Under the pieces are notes generated by a model. That model searched no databases. It saw nothing but the letters and a program-made list of their open reading frames with translations, and had not been told where the DNA came from. A stretch of DNA of 64,000 bases, taken from positions 1 through 64,000 of the IMG/VR virus record IMGVR_UViG_3300028196_000007. The stretch is one strand, 5' to 3'. Below, piece after piece: positions 8,360 through 19,123 of the stretch (position 1 is its first letter; the number at the start of each line of letters is the position of its first letter). Source of the DNA: a virus. The position numbers and the translations under genes are program-made.

Positions 8360-9152
8360 TTGCCCACTTCATTCTTGTTAATTTTTTTACATTTTTCATA
8401 CCGCTTTTAGATATTTTATTTCTTAAATCTTCATTATTAAGATAATAAATAATCTTTTCTTGCAAGTCTGAAATATCTTTATATACAACCAAGTCCTCTC
8501 CATCTACAAGGCCAGTTAATTCTCTACCATACCATTCGTCTGTCAGCAGAAACCCTCCTGCTGCAAGTATTTTATATACTCTATCGGATGCACAACTATC
8601 TGTACATATATTCAGATTTATCCTTGATTTTCCTACCTCTATTGAATGCTGCAAACCATAGGCTGATGAAATTATCTTAACGTCATTTAAGCGTCCTAAC
8701 ACAGTGCTTCTATTACCATACACATTACCAATAAATGAAATATCGTATTCTTTTTTTACATTTTGCACAAAATCAACAGATTCATCGTATCCTTCACAAA
8801 TATACCTGCCTAGCTTTGCTTTTTCAAGAGAACTCTTTTTGTCAAAAAATGCTATGTCGCTTAGCATTGCTTTTTCTGCCATTTCCATAGTAAATGTTGT
8901 TGCAGGGTCTGGAAACCAATATACAATTTTTTTATTATTGTGTTTTAGCTTGCCCATTGTATATTTACTTGTTCCATTTCCTTTAGCTATAAGTACAATA
9001 TCATACCCTGTTTTTTCTTGTAAAACAATATTGAAGTTGCTTATAGATCTGTATGGGAATTCTTCTACGTCATGCCCAAGATTTCTTAAACAATCTCTTT
9101 GAGAATTATTTGTTGAGCCTTCAGTAAAAACTCCTACAAATAATATTCTCAT
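8334..9152 (-). CDS. Glycosyltransferase, CgeB/YkvP-like GT-B
   Basis: A 272-residue protein with a glycosyl transferase group 1 (CgeB-like) layout: an N-terminal half with a YWFPDPATT segment and a C-terminal half with RINLNICTDSCASDRVYKIL and GGFLLTDEW, where a conserved Arg and a Glu-like acidic position bind the nucleotide-sugar phosphate. The final LNNEDLRNKISKSGMKNV helix is typical. Acceptor unknown. Tightly coupled to the genes on both sides. Confidence 0.75.
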   Translation of the reverse strand: MRILFVGVFTEGSTNNSQRDCLRNLGHDVEEFPYRSISNFNIVLQEKTGYDIVLIAKGNGTSKYTMGKLKHNNKKIVYWFPDPATTFTMEMAEKAMLSDIAFFDKKSSLEKAKLGRYICEGYDESVDFVQNVKKEYDISFIGNVYGNRSTVLGRLNDVKIISSAYGLQHSIEVGKSRINLNICTDSCASDRVYKILAAGGFLLTDEWYGRELTGLVDGEDLVVYKDISDLQEKIIYYLNNEDLRNKISKSGMKNVKKLTRMKWANEVTNNRY

Positions 9153-9973
9153 ATCTGGCCTTCAATAATTTCAAGTGATGAATGAACTTTTTTCTCTAAA
9201 AAGTCTATAAGCTCAATTCCTTTGTATTTGTCAAACCAATCTTCATATGTACATCCAACTCTATTATCTGTCTTTACTTTCAGACCTAGCATTCTAGCTT
9301 CTACAACTAGCCTGCAGCATGTTTCTACTGCGTGTGAGAAAAATACCAAACCTTCGTATTCTGACATCGTCTCCATTAACTCTTTCCATTGACAGTTTTT
9401 AAGATAGTCATAATCTATTTTTTGTATTTCACAAAGCTGTATTCCTTTATTACTTCTTTTACCTGGTACAACACACCACTTGCCATTTTTAGATTCTTTA
9501 TACATTTTTCTTATATAGTCAAACTGCTCTTGTGAAAATTGCGTACAGCCAAGAGATTCGACGTTTGTTAAGTCAATATGTTTTAGTAATAAATCTGCAG
9601 AGTGATTTGTTAGACAGAAAACCTTTTGAGCACCTCGATAAAATGTTTGGTTAACAACTTCAGACTCTGGTGCAGCAAAATCTTTATACATTGCAGTGTT
9701 TCTAGACCTAACATATTTTTGGTCGCGTTCAATAATAATATAATTTACCCCTGATGAAAAGAACCAGTTCTTATTTACCCCTGATAAACCAACAAAGTTA
9801 GAAATGATAAAAGTATCAGCCTTATGTATGGTCGGGTCAAACTTTTCACTTTTGACAGTTTTTATATTATGTCCTTCTTTAGCCAAATAATCGATTAAAA
9901 CTCCATCGGAAATTTCAGCCCCTCCTAGTACCTCAGCTTCAAAGAAGTCTGAAATGTATATTAAATTCTTCAT
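9149..9973 (-). CDS. Glycosyltransferase-like protein
   Basis: 274 residues with a GT4-type start (YISDFFEAEVLGGAEISDG), a central VFCLTNHSADLLL segment and KWCVVPGKRSNKGIQL, resembling the donor half of GT-B enzymes. No strongly diagnostic catalytic motif is visible, so the assignment rests on overall pattern and operon context. Confidence 0.55.
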   Translation of the reverse strand: MKNLIYISDFFEAEVLGGAEISDGVLIDYLAKEGHNIKTVKSEKFDPTIHKADTFIISNFVGLSGVNKNWFFSSGVNYIIIERDQKYVRSRNTAMYKDFAAPESEVVNQTFYRGAQKVFCLTNHSADLLLKHIDLTNVESLGCTQFSQEQFDYIRKMYKESKNGKWCVVPGKRSNKGIQLCEIQKIDYDYLKNCQWKELMETMSEYEGLVFFSHAVETCCRLVVEARMLGLKVKTDNRVGCTYEDWFDKYKGIELIDFLEKKVHSSLEIIEGQI

Positions 9974-9975
9974 AT

Positions 9976-10428
9976 CTATTTACTCATTAAAACGTCATCA
10001 TCGAACTGATAGTCTATAAGCTGTAATAAGCCCATTTTCTGTAAAAACAATGTTCTGTAACTATTATTATAAAACCTGGCTAAGTCTTGTTTCAGTGTTC
10101 TAATATAAAATCTGTTCGAAGACTCTTCCATTATAAGCTTAGGTATATCCAAAGCTCTTCTTTTGTATTTTGGTATCATACGAATACCAGTATCTCTTGC
10201 AACATTATTGAATACAATAGTACTAATCTCATTTAGATTGAGTACATGAACCATATTTCTAAATCCTGGATTTAGTATCAAGAACATATATTGCTTTTTC
10301 TCACCTTGTCTATTTTCATAAAGATTAGAGACTACCATCCCTTTTTGCAAATCATTTTTTGGTATAATTAACCTTGATTGCATTTTCATCAAGTGCATGT
10401 TATAATAATTTGTAGAAGGTCTTTTCAT
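9976..10428 (-). CDS. Hypothetical protein, 150 aa
   Basis: Not recognised. Basic, mixed alpha/beta protein with a central LILNPGFRNMVHVLNL segment and a C-terminal helix-rich part. It lies inside the glycosyltransferase cluster yet shows no enzyme motif. It overlaps the upstream 161-residue gene by one base (TAATG). Confidence 0.6.
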   Translation of the reverse strand: MKRPSTNYYNMHLMKMQSRLIIPKNDLQKGMVVSNLYENRQGEKKQYMFLILNPGFRNMVHVLNLNEISTIVFNNVARDTGIRMIPKYKRRALDIPKLIMEESSNRFYIRTLKQDLARFYNNSYRTLFLQKMGLLQLIDYQFDDDVLMSK

Positions 10429-10913
10429 TATATATCGCCTAAAGCAAAGCCTTTAACTTTTTTACAAGCTTCTAAATAACTTATAAAGTATTCAGCTTCT
10501 TCCATGTTTACTTTAGATTCATAAGTGTCAGTTACAAGTCTAGACTTTTCTTCAACTGTAAGTGGCTGTATTGGTGCGTAACACCATTTTATTAGTTCGT
10601 CACCTACGCTTTCTCCATCCTTTACAGCTTGAACTTTACCTACAGGGAAAACCATTGCTGTTGCTGTTTCTATTGTTGCTGGGTACCAATATGATTCTCC
10701 ATCATCGTACCTTAAGTCTTTTAATAAATCTGGCATCCCTTCTTCAAATTTTTTCATATCAAAATCTGGATGCTTTTTATAATTTAAAGGATATTCATTA
10801 GTATAATATCCTGTACTTAAATCCATTTTAGATGCTCCATTTTTTTCATCAAATTCTTGAAGGACCATATTTTTTCCTGTTATCGGGCTTTTGCCCCAAT
10901 TTTCTTTATTCAT
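10428..10913 (-). CDS. Hypothetical protein, 161 aa
   Basis: Not recognised. It starts MNKENWGKSPITGKNM, is acidic and contains WYPATIETATAMVFPVGK and WCYAPIQPLT. Beta-rich first half and helical last third. Sits between glycosyltransferase genes with short overlaps, so it may serve the same pathway or a virion role. Confidence 0.6.
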   Translation of the reverse strand: MNKENWGKSPITGKNMVLQEFDEKNGASKMDLSTGYYTNEYPLNYKKHPDFDMKKFEEGMPDLLKDLRYDDGESYWYPATIETATAMVFPVGKVQAVKDGESVGDELIKWCYAPIQPLTVEEKSRLVTDTYESKVNMEEAEYFISYLEACKKVKGFALGDI

Positions 10914-12186
10914 AAGTCTGTAACTCCTCTAATTTAGGTATTTCAACATCAAAGCTTGGTAAGTATTTTTCAAGTATCTCACCAAATTTAACAGTCATGG
11001 TATTAAGTGAAAAATTATCTTTCATGTGTTTTGTTTGTTTTCTAGATTTTTCTAAGTATTTTTTATAATTTTTATGCAAGTCCTTAAGGATGCTTGAAGC
11101 AAATCCATAGTTTACATAAAACCATTGTGAATCCTTCATGATAACATTTTCCCATTCAACTGACTTGTGTATTTGCTTCATCTCGCCTTGAAGTAGTATA
11201 CCATATTCATTTAAAAAGTCAACATGACCTGACCACCCAGGTGCTATAGTTGGTTTTCCTGTGATTGAAAATTCAGCAAGAGGTCTGCCATATCCTTCAC
11301 CATGCGTAAAGCTAAGCATCGCTTTAATCTTAGGGTGATTGTATAAAGAATTCATTTCATTATCTGCTAAGTCTCCCCAAACAATATAAATACTAGGAAG
11401 TTTTTTGCCTTCAGATTTAAAGCCAGATTTGATATTATTTATCTTGCTTTTTAACTGAACTTCTTCAGGTACAGAAAAAGCTATTCCTGTCTTTATTACC
11501 AAAGCAGGTTGGTTTCTTTCTGCAAGTGGTGAAAAAGTACTTAAGAATGTGTGTATTGTACCACCTATATCTTTTCTATCGTGTAGAAAGTCACCGTTCA
11601 TCCAATGTCCACATAGAAGGAAGCAGAAGTCTTCTTTTATACCGCTCATAGTTTCAGAAACAGTTTTTTCAATATCACTTGTTTTATTATATACATTAGT
11701 GTCAACTCCTTCGAACAACACTTCTAATGGCTTCACTGAACTTAATGTTTCAACTGCTTGTTTTGTTCTTGAGTCCATTTTGTCATATGTACATGTAAAC
11801 CCTCTAGCTGAATGCTGTGAAGGTACGATGTTCATGTCCATTCTATTCATTCCTTCTATCCATGTAGGTGAAACCCTGTCAGTTTCAATTCCTGCAGTTA
11901 TTCCAATATTGTATTTACCTACAGGCTGAAACTCATTTGGAACTGTTACTTGAATCCAAATATCAGGTTGTTCTTTCATGTCGCCTTGTAATGCAAGCTT
12001 TGCCAAATCAGAATTCTCTTCTCTATTCAGCTCTGTTCTAGGACAGTTTCCCCATCTCTGGTCAATAATATTTATGTCAAATTTATTCAAATCAATTAAA
12101 CTTCTTATTAAGTCTCTTGAGTGATTTCCGTAACCACTTCTGCTTGATGCAGGACAGCTAATTACTATTTTTGGTTTGTTATTCAT
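10906..12186 (-). CDS. Glycosyltransferase, GT-B fold
   Basis: A 426-residue protein. SRSGYGNHSRDLIRSL near 16-31 is the N-terminal GT4-like loop; NIVPSQHSARGF and the C-terminal LSFTHGEGYGRPLAEFSITG carry the HGEGYGRP(L)xE donor-binding motif, where the Glu contacts the nucleotide sugar. GHVDF follows. This is a retaining GT4-type layout common in phage sugar clusters. The acceptor may be a virion protein, modified DNA or host glycan. Confidence 0.8.
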   Translation of the reverse strand: MNNKPKIVISCPASSRSGYGNHSRDLIRSLIDLNKFDINIIDQRWGNCPRTELNREENSDLAKLALQGDMKEQPDIWIQVTVPNEFQPVGKYNIGITAGIETDRVSPTWIEGMNRMDMNIVPSQHSARGFTCTYDKMDSRTKQAVETLSSVKPLEVLFEGVDTNVYNKTSDIEKTVSETMSGIKEDFCFLLCGHWMNGDFLHDRKDIGGTIHTFLSTFSPLAERNQPALVIKTGIAFSVPEEVQLKSKINNIKSGFKSEGKKLPSIYIVWGDLADNEMNSLYNHPKIKAMLSFTHGEGYGRPLAEFSITGKPTIAPGWSGHVDFLNEYGILLQGEMKQIHKSVEWENVIMKDSQWFYVNYGFASSILKDLHKNYKKYLEKSRKQTKHMKDNFSLNTMTVKFGEILEKYLPSFDVEIPKLEELQTYE

Positions 12187-13601
12187 TATGATAATACTCC
12201 TGTTGGATAAGTAGGTTCTTCTTCGTTCATATCTATTAGTTTAAATCTTTTTAGCGGCTTCCATGTGTTGAATAGACTTTCGAAAGAATTTATAACAGCG
12301 TTACACATACCTTCTCTATTGAATCCGTTTTCTATTGCCCAAGCTCTACCTTCTTTTCCGCATAATTCTCTTTTTTCTTTCTCCATATCATACCAGTATT
12401 TTAGTCCTTTTTCAATATCGCATATTGTAGGTCTGCTATCATATATATATGGTGTCACCGGCGAACCCTGAATACTTTGATTTGGCCAAAGAGGGTATGT
12501 CCACTTTCCATAATCTTTAGATATTAAACCTGTACTGTTACTAGGCTTATCTTCTGTAAAGTGTTTTACAGACAGCTCTTCGCCGTCAACCTTAAAGCCC
12601 ATCTGGTCCTGCAGACCACCAAGTACGGTTGCTATAGTAGGTGTTCCAGACATAAGAGATTCCATATGAGATAATCCAAAACCTTCTGCTGAAGATGGAT
12701 TACAAGTGACATCTGCTATATTATATAACACGTTTAGCTGAGTGTGTGGTAATTTAGAAGTACTAAATATTAAATTCATTTTAGGGTATAATCTATTTGC
12801 CACTTCTTGAAGATGAGTACCGTGTTCATCTACAACATCAGTGTGCATTATTAAAAACGCCTTGCTTCTATCTTCTTCACTAAGCTTAGAAGAAAACTGG
12901 CCAAATGCCTGTATTAAATCAGAACAGCCTTTTCTTCTAATATTTCTACTGTTATAAAAAGCAACGAATTCAGGTTCAACGTCTCCAAACAGATTTGTTG
13001 ATGTTCCAATAAGCTCAGGTGACATATCATCTAAAGGGAAGTATTTCTTGTCATCAATTCCATGCTGCACATAGTGTAAATCTTGCCCTTCTACTCTTGG
13101 TTTTCTTTGGCACACATGCTTGTTTATATTGTATGTCTGTTTAGATATACCCATAAGCAAGTCGCATGATTCGTAGAAAGGTTCATTCCAATGAGGGAAT
13201 GGAAGGTCATCCCATATATTATAGTATGCTATTGGCGTATGCTCTCTTAATTCATGACACATATCATATAGCCATCCCCAGAACCTAGGGTCTGTAAAGT
13301 GCATGATAGCGTCTGGTTTTTCTAAAGATATAACATCTCTTAATACATCTGGATTACCATATCCAGAAAATGGTAGTATCTTTATATAACCATCAGTTAC
13401 GCCGCCTGACTCTTGAATTGTTTCAGGTGCTTGTGATAAGTCTACAAATCCTTTTCCTTCGTCAGGGTGTTTGATAGCACCACCAATTTGTACCCAATCA
13501 TATTTGTGCAATGTTCCCATTACAATTTCTCTTGACATTGTACCTACACCGGAATGTAGCCTCATGTCATCTCCTAATAATAGTATCTTCTTTTTTGCCA
13601 T
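12186..13601 (-). CDS. Glycosyltransferase family 4
   Basis: A 471-residue GT-B enzyme. GDDMRLHSGVGTMSREIV at 10-27 is the nucleotide-sugar enzyme N-terminal loop, FYNSRNIRRKGCSDLIQAFGQ starts the donor domain, and NPSSAEGFGLSHMESLMSG holds the classic EGFGLxxxE motif with catalytic/phosphate-binding Glu. Start and stop overlap neighbours. It is the first sugar gene of the operon in the direction of transcription. Confidence 0.85.
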   Translation of the reverse strand: MAKKKILLLGDDMRLHSGVGTMSREIVMGTLHKYDWVQIGGAIKHPDEGKGFVDLSQAPETIQESGGVTDGYIKILPFSGYGNPDVLRDVISLEKPDAIMHFTDPRFWGWLYDMCHELREHTPIAYYNIWDDLPFPHWNEPFYESCDLLMGISKQTYNINKHVCQRKPRVEGQDLHYVQHGIDDKKYFPLDDMSPELIGTSTNLFGDVEPEFVAFYNSRNIRRKGCSDLIQAFGQFSSKLSEEDRSKAFLIMHTDVVDEHGTHLQEVANRLYPKMNLIFSTSKLPHTQLNVLYNIADVTCNPSSAEGFGLSHMESLMSGTPTIATVLGGLQDQMGFKVDGEELSVKHFTEDKPSNSTGLISKDYGKWTYPLWPNQSIQGSPVTPYIYDSRPTICDIEKGLKYWYDMEKEKRELCGKEGRAWAIENGFNREGMCNAVINSFESLFNTWKPLKRFKLIDMNEEEPTYPTGVLS

Positions 13602-13770
13602 TGTTTATAACCTTTTCTTTTATTGTGTTTCTATAACCTTTGTTGTTAATAAACTCCATAAGAGATATTTGTACTAATTCTCTAAATGTAATTTTCTCAT
13701 CTATAGAAAGTTTTCTAAAACTATCCCATGATTCTATGTCTACTTTAACTGATGTTAATTTTTGTTTCAT
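13567..13770 (-). CDS. Ribbon-helix-helix-like small protein, 67 aa
   Basis: MKQKLTSVKVDIESWDSFRKL followed by two helices fits the Arc/CopG ribbon-helix-helix DNA-binding fold (beta strand TSVKVD, then helices). I choose the second in-frame ATG because AAGGAG stands 7 nt before it. It overlaps the following glycosyltransferase by 35 nt. A possible transcriptional repressor at the head of the sugar operon; fold assignment by pattern only. Confidence 0.55.
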   Translation of the reverse strand: MKQKLTSVKVDIESWDSFRKLSIDEKITFRELVQISLMEFINNKGYRNTIKEKVINNGKKEDTIIRR

Positions 13771-13792
13771 AACTAATCTCCTTGAATGCATA

Positions 13793-13802
13793 TATAAATA
13801 TA
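13793..13802 (-). promoter_or_regulatory. TATATTTATA promoter-like motif
   Basis: Sense strand TATATTTATA about 23 nt before the ribbon-helix-helix-like gene and hence upstream of the sugar operon. Variant of the recurrent late-type motif. Confidence 0.35.
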
Positions 13803-13816
13803 TACCTATATATGTT

Positions 13817-14215
13817 TTATGAGATAATCACAACACTTTTTTTTAATTTTTTTGCCTCTTTTATTGTATTTTCACTACCACTAGACTTTGCACCTTCTGG
13901 TATAAATGCTATTAAGTAGTCTACATAATTTGCTATCATCTTGTTTCTATGAAAGAAATTTTTTGGTTGGTATTTCTTACCATAATAATTTTCGTGCAAT
14001 GCTGAATATAAATTTTTTGGAGTATGAGCTGGATTAAATTCGATATATTTGCAGTTTAATTCTATTGCATATTTCTTTGCAAATTTATCTGCACCATCTC
14101 TACAGCCACCGGAAACTATTGTTATATCGTCAAATCTACCTTTTAAAGAAAATATAGTATCTTTTATTTTTCTAAAATTTTGATATTCTCTACTTCCTAT
14201 TACCCCTATTTTCAT
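13817..14215 (-). CDS. SLOG-superfamily (YspA/DprA-like) protein
   Basis: A 132-residue Rossmann-like protein. It opens with MKIGVIGSREYQNF and has IVSGGCRDGADKFAKKYA near 34-51, the signature of the SLOG/DUF2493 family that binds nucleotides or nucleotide-like ligands. A later AFIPEGAKSSGSENTI loop completes the site. Members are found in phage genomes and in nucleotide-signalling contexts; the ligand here is unknown. It overlaps the upstream nuclease by ATGA. Confidence 0.75.
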   Translation of the reverse strand: MKIGVIGSREYQNFRKIKDTIFSLKGRFDDITIVSGGCRDGADKFAKKYAIELNCKYIEFNPAHTPKNLYSALHENYYGKKYQPKNFFHRNKMIANYVDYLIAFIPEGAKSSGSENTIKEAKKLKKSVVIIS

Positions 14216-15126
14216 ACAGCCAACCTTTGTTTAGGATTACATAAGTCATGTCGTTTTTTGAAAGGACAATATGTACAGCCAGATTTTAGTGCAGGGTATT
14301 CGCCATCCGGATTTCGCTTGCCGTTTACAAATGCTTTTTCTACAAATTCCTTAAGTATCTTATCTGTTTTATTCATAGAAGGCTTACCAGCTGGTGGTCT
14401 ATATTGCTGTATACGTTTTTGTGGGAAGTCTAGGTTTTCATATAACTTACGCTTGACAATAAAGTATTCTATGTCTATGTCTGATTCGTCTACACCGTAT
14501 TGTTTTGCAAAATACTTTTTGTATATACGAAGCTGGTCACCTTCGCCTTTTTTCTTCTTTGCTTTCCAGCCAAACATAGATGTTTTTATATCTACAATCT
14601 TTATCCTGTCACCTTCTTTCATTACAAGGTCGACAAAACCCATAACCATTATTTTATCTGAACCATCTACAGGACACAGTATAGGTATTTCTACACCTAA
14701 TAACTCTGTATTTTTTTTAGAAAAATAAGCACCTCTACGCCTTTTGAATTCTTCGATAATTTCTACACCATCGTTATAAAAGTCATTGATTTCTTCTGAA
14801 AATGAAAAGTGTTTACCGTCCTGTTCATCGACTGCTTTTTTGTATTCTAGCTTCATTGTGTCTGATAGCTGTTTGTGCAGGTCAAGCTTATTAGCATTTA
14901 CAATAGAATCCTTATACATTGTGTCTAAATATGTTTGAAGAACCTCGTGCATTGCAGTACCAAAAACCAAAAACATACTAGGTTCGAAGTCTCTTATTCT
15001 GTCTACGTATGTTAACTTCCATTGTAGTGGGCAGTTTTTGTACATGTTGATTTGACTATAAGAAATGGTAGTCTTACCTTGTTTTCTTGCGGCTATTGCC
15101 AAGTCTTTTGGTGTCTTGATGTTCAT
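14212..15126 (-). CDS. PD-(D/E)XK nuclease, RecB/Cas4-type with Fe-S cysteines
   Basis: A 304-residue RecB-family nuclease. SYSQINMYKNCPLQWKLTY near 23-41 carries the Q and first Cys (C32); GTAMHEVLQ gives the conserved His; GFVDLVMKEG and IVDIKTS supply the Asp and D-x-K catalytic residues; GDQLRIYKKYF is the QxxxY motif. The C-terminus GCTYCPFKKRHDLC adds three cysteines (284, 287, 296), which with C32 form the four-Cys pattern of the AddB/Cas4 iron-sulfur cluster. It probably trims DNA ends in recombination or host DNA degradation. A TCGGA/TTATATTA-type promoter lies just upstream. Confidence 0.85.
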   Translation of the reverse strand: MNIKTPKDLAIAARKQGKTTISYSQINMYKNCPLQWKLTYVDRIRDFEPSMFLVFGTAMHEVLQTYLDTMYKDSIVNANKLDLHKQLSDTMKLEYKKAVDEQDGKHFSFSEEINDFYNDGVEIIEEFKRRRGAYFSKKNTELLGVEIPILCPVDGSDKIMVMGFVDLVMKEGDRIKIVDIKTSMFGWKAKKKKGEGDQLRIYKKYFAKQYGVDESDIDIEYFIVKRKLYENLDFPQKRIQQYRPPAGKPSMNKTDKILKEFVEKAFVNGKRNPDGEYPALKSGCTYCPFKKRHDLCNPKQRLAV

Positions 15127-15145
15127 AATGATTTATTTATATATC

Positions 15146-15170
15146 TAATATACGCAAAATAACCGAGATA
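15146..15170 (-). promoter_or_regulatory. TCGG/TATATTA-type phage promoter
   Basis: Sense strand TATCTCGGTTATTTTGCGTATATTA, a member of the recurrent intergenic family, ending about 20 nt before the Cas4-type nuclease ATG. Confidence 0.6.
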
Positions 15171-15180
15171 AAAAAATTTT

Positions 15181-15381
15181 TTAGCGATTATTTTTAATAA
15201 GTTTGTCAAGATATTGCTTTGCTTTCAGTAGGTCTTCAATACCATTTTTGTGCTGCCATCTTGTTACGTACTTTATTATATTACCTTCGAAGAAGTCGAG
15301 CTTGTGAGAATAAGCATAATCCCACATCTCGATTCCTTGAGTGTAATGTTTAGGATGTTTTATAATATCATCCTTAGCCAT
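15181..15381 (-). CDS. DUF3310 protein
   Basis: A 66-residue protein with the DUF3310 pattern: HPKHYTQGIEMWDY, then FFEGNIIKYVTRW and DLLKAKQYLDKLI. The family is common in phages as a short nucleotide-kinase-associated or stand-alone domain; its biochemical role is not established. It overlaps the upstream zinc-ribbon-like gene by 8 nt. Confidence 0.85.
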   Translation of the reverse strand: MAKDDIIKHPKHYTQGIEMWDYAYSHKLDFFEGNIIKYVTRWQHKNGIEDLLKAKQYLDKLIKNNR

Positions 15382-15633
15382 TTGGCTGGTCCTTAGGTAA
15401 AAATCCTTCGTTTATATGACCACAGTCTGTACACTTATATATCTGTAAAGGTATAAGAGTATCTTTTCCTGATGGTGACATTACAGCTGAAAGCTTTTTA
15501 AATAAAAATGCTGGTGCAAATGTTTGGCATTCACATTTTTCGCATAGCATGTCTTCTAAATCATTAGGATTTATATTTAGCTGTTGCTGGGCCTGCTGAC
15601 CTTGATTTGGATTTAAGTTTATTGTTTTTGACA

Positions 15634-15634
<1 letters not shown>
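15374..15634 (-). CDS. Small zinc-ribbon-like protein, 86 aa
   Basis: CEKCECQTF at about 32-40 and KCTDCGHINEGFL near 67-79 give two CxxC knuckles spaced as in a zinc ribbon. A disordered Gln/Asn-rich N-terminus precedes them. Its start overlaps the groEL stop by one base. Function unknown; metal binding is inferred from the Cys pairs. Confidence 0.6.
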
Positions 15635-17540
<1,906 letters not shown>

Positions 17541-17551
<11 letters not shown>

Positions 17552-18260
17552 GTTTATCCTCTTTTTCTAATTCATACTCTGATTTTGTACACACAACGCC
17601 TGTCTGCTCTTTTACAAGTTCAGGTGTTGTACATGATTGATTAAAACTTGCAAACTCTGTGTGTGATTTCCATCTTCCACATCCAGCAAATAAACAGCCA
17701 AACGCGTTAGATAAATAATCTGCTTTAGCATATTCACATTTTTTTGTAATGTCACACATAGGTTTAAAACCTTCAGCCAAACCTATACCTGCTTCTATCA
17801 TCTTTTCTCTTAATAGCCAGTGTAAACCAACAATAAATTCTTCTTCACAAAATTGAAGTCTTCTTGTCATTTGACCTCGAAGCGAACCTATATTTTGCTC
17901 TACAACATAACTACATTCTCTTGACATAAGATTTAGTGCAGACATTTCTACTTGAGAAAACATGTTTACTTCACGCTCTTCTCTAATCTCCTCAAGCTGT
18001 TCCAATGTTTCTATAACCTCTTGTTTAAATTTAGGGTCTTTCTGCATTGTATCCCATACTTGTGTATATACAACATAGTTTGGTTTTTCGCTTACCTTAT
18101 AGTCTTTAAATTTAATTCCAACTCTAGCTCTTGAATGCTGATCGTATTGACATACTGGTGTTCCTGTTACTTTATATGTTATCATTTGAGAATCAGGATT
18201 CCACATTAGTATTTCAACGTCTAGACATTCGATGCCTTTTTTAATTTTAATATTACTCAT
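17541..18260 (-). CDS. Hypothetical protein next to ThyX-like gene, 239 aa
   Basis: Not recognised. I start it at the ATG of MSNIKIKKG, which overlaps the end of the ThyX-like gene; a TTG codon two residues earlier is less likely. The protein has a beta-rich first third, a helical middle (QLEEIREEREVNMFSQ) and many cysteines in the last third (CDITKKC, FGCLFAGCGRW, CTTPE, VCTK), which may bind metal. Its tight coupling to the ThyX-like gene hints at a joint role. Confidence 0.6.
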
Positions 18261-19068
18261 TTTCAAATAACTTTTTATCAGATTCTTTCAAATCCTCATA
18301 TTTAATATTTTTAATAAACTCTAATACATTTTCTGTATCTTCTGATATCACTCTTAAGTATTCACCTATTAAAGGGAATTTTTCTGTAACTGATTCCACA
18401 ACCTTTTTATATAATTCATTTAATGCCCAGTCTTTATTGTCCATTAGATTGAAAGTGCCTGACGCATTAAAACCTCTCATGCTCACAAGTGAAAGTAGAT
18501 TCTGTCCAAAATGATATGAGTGCTGGTATGATTGTGGTAAAAATGACCTTGCAGACTGCCAAGAAGCTTGGTCTGTATCTAAAGCTTTTGAATAAAGAGC
18601 CTTAAGTCTCTCCATAACTTTTATCTCCTTCTCCTCTAAAGAAGAAAGAGTTACGATGTCTACATCTGATTTATTGTTATCACGGCAGCCTATACTCATA
18701 AAGCTAGTAAATGGTGTTTGTGTGTGATAGTCGAATAGCCATCTTGGTACACCTCTTACACGAAATATAAACTGTATCATTTCTCTTGCTTGAGGCAGTG
18801 TGTTGTGAGTCATTACAGCCTTTACAACTTCAAGCTTTCCTTCTGGTGAAGTTAATGGCCATTTTCTTTTAAATTCATTATCACCCCATGTCGATGTGCT
18901 AGTAACAAACATAGACTTATAAGGATTTGACATGTGGTCTTCTAATGTGACCTCAACCTCATCTGATAATATTTTGAATTCTGTTTTTAGTAGTGGCTGT
19001 TCCTCAGGTAATGTTCCCATTACAATTCTCAGGTTTTCTACCACGTCGTAACTTAATTTATCTTGCAT
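18253..19068 (-). CDS. Divergent ThyX-like (flavin-dependent thymidylate synthase fold)
   Basis: 271 residues aligning by eye with ThyX: MIQFIFRVRGVPRWLFDYH corresponds to the strand and helix before the signature, TPFTSFMSIGCRDN occupies the RHRxxSxxxxSxR position, and SARSFLPQSYQHSYHFGQNLLSLVSMRG matches the ARxxLP ... RSLxxFxxLR segment. The RHR triad is replaced (here DYHTQTP), so ordinary dUMP methylation with FAD is doubtful; a changed substrate or a structural role is possible. It sits with other nucleotide genes. Confidence is in the fold, less in the activity. Confidence 0.6.
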   Translation of the reverse strand: MQDKLSYDVVENLRIVMGTLPEEQPLLKTEFKILSDEVEVTLEDHMSNPYKSMFVTSTSTWGDNEFKRKWPLTSPEGKLEVVKAVMTHNTLPQAREMIQFIFRVRGVPRWLFDYHTQTPFTSFMSIGCRDNNKSDVDIVTLSSLEEKEIKVMERLKALYSKALDTDQASWQSARSFLPQSYQHSYHFGQNLLSLVSMRGFNASGTFNLMDNKDWALNELYKKVVESVTEKFPLIGEYLRVISEDTENVLEFIKNIKYEDLKESDKKLFENE

Positions 19069-19092
19069 TTCTATAACCTTTTTATTTAATAT

Positions 19093-19118
19093 AAATATAA
19101 CAAAACTTTCCGATATAT
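19093..19118 (-). promoter_or_regulatory. TCGGA/TTATATTT-type phage promoter
   Basis: Sense strand TATATCGGAAAGTTTTGTTATATTT, member of the recurrent family, about 25 nt before the ThyX-like gene. Confidence 0.6.
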
Positions 19119-19123
19119 TAAAA

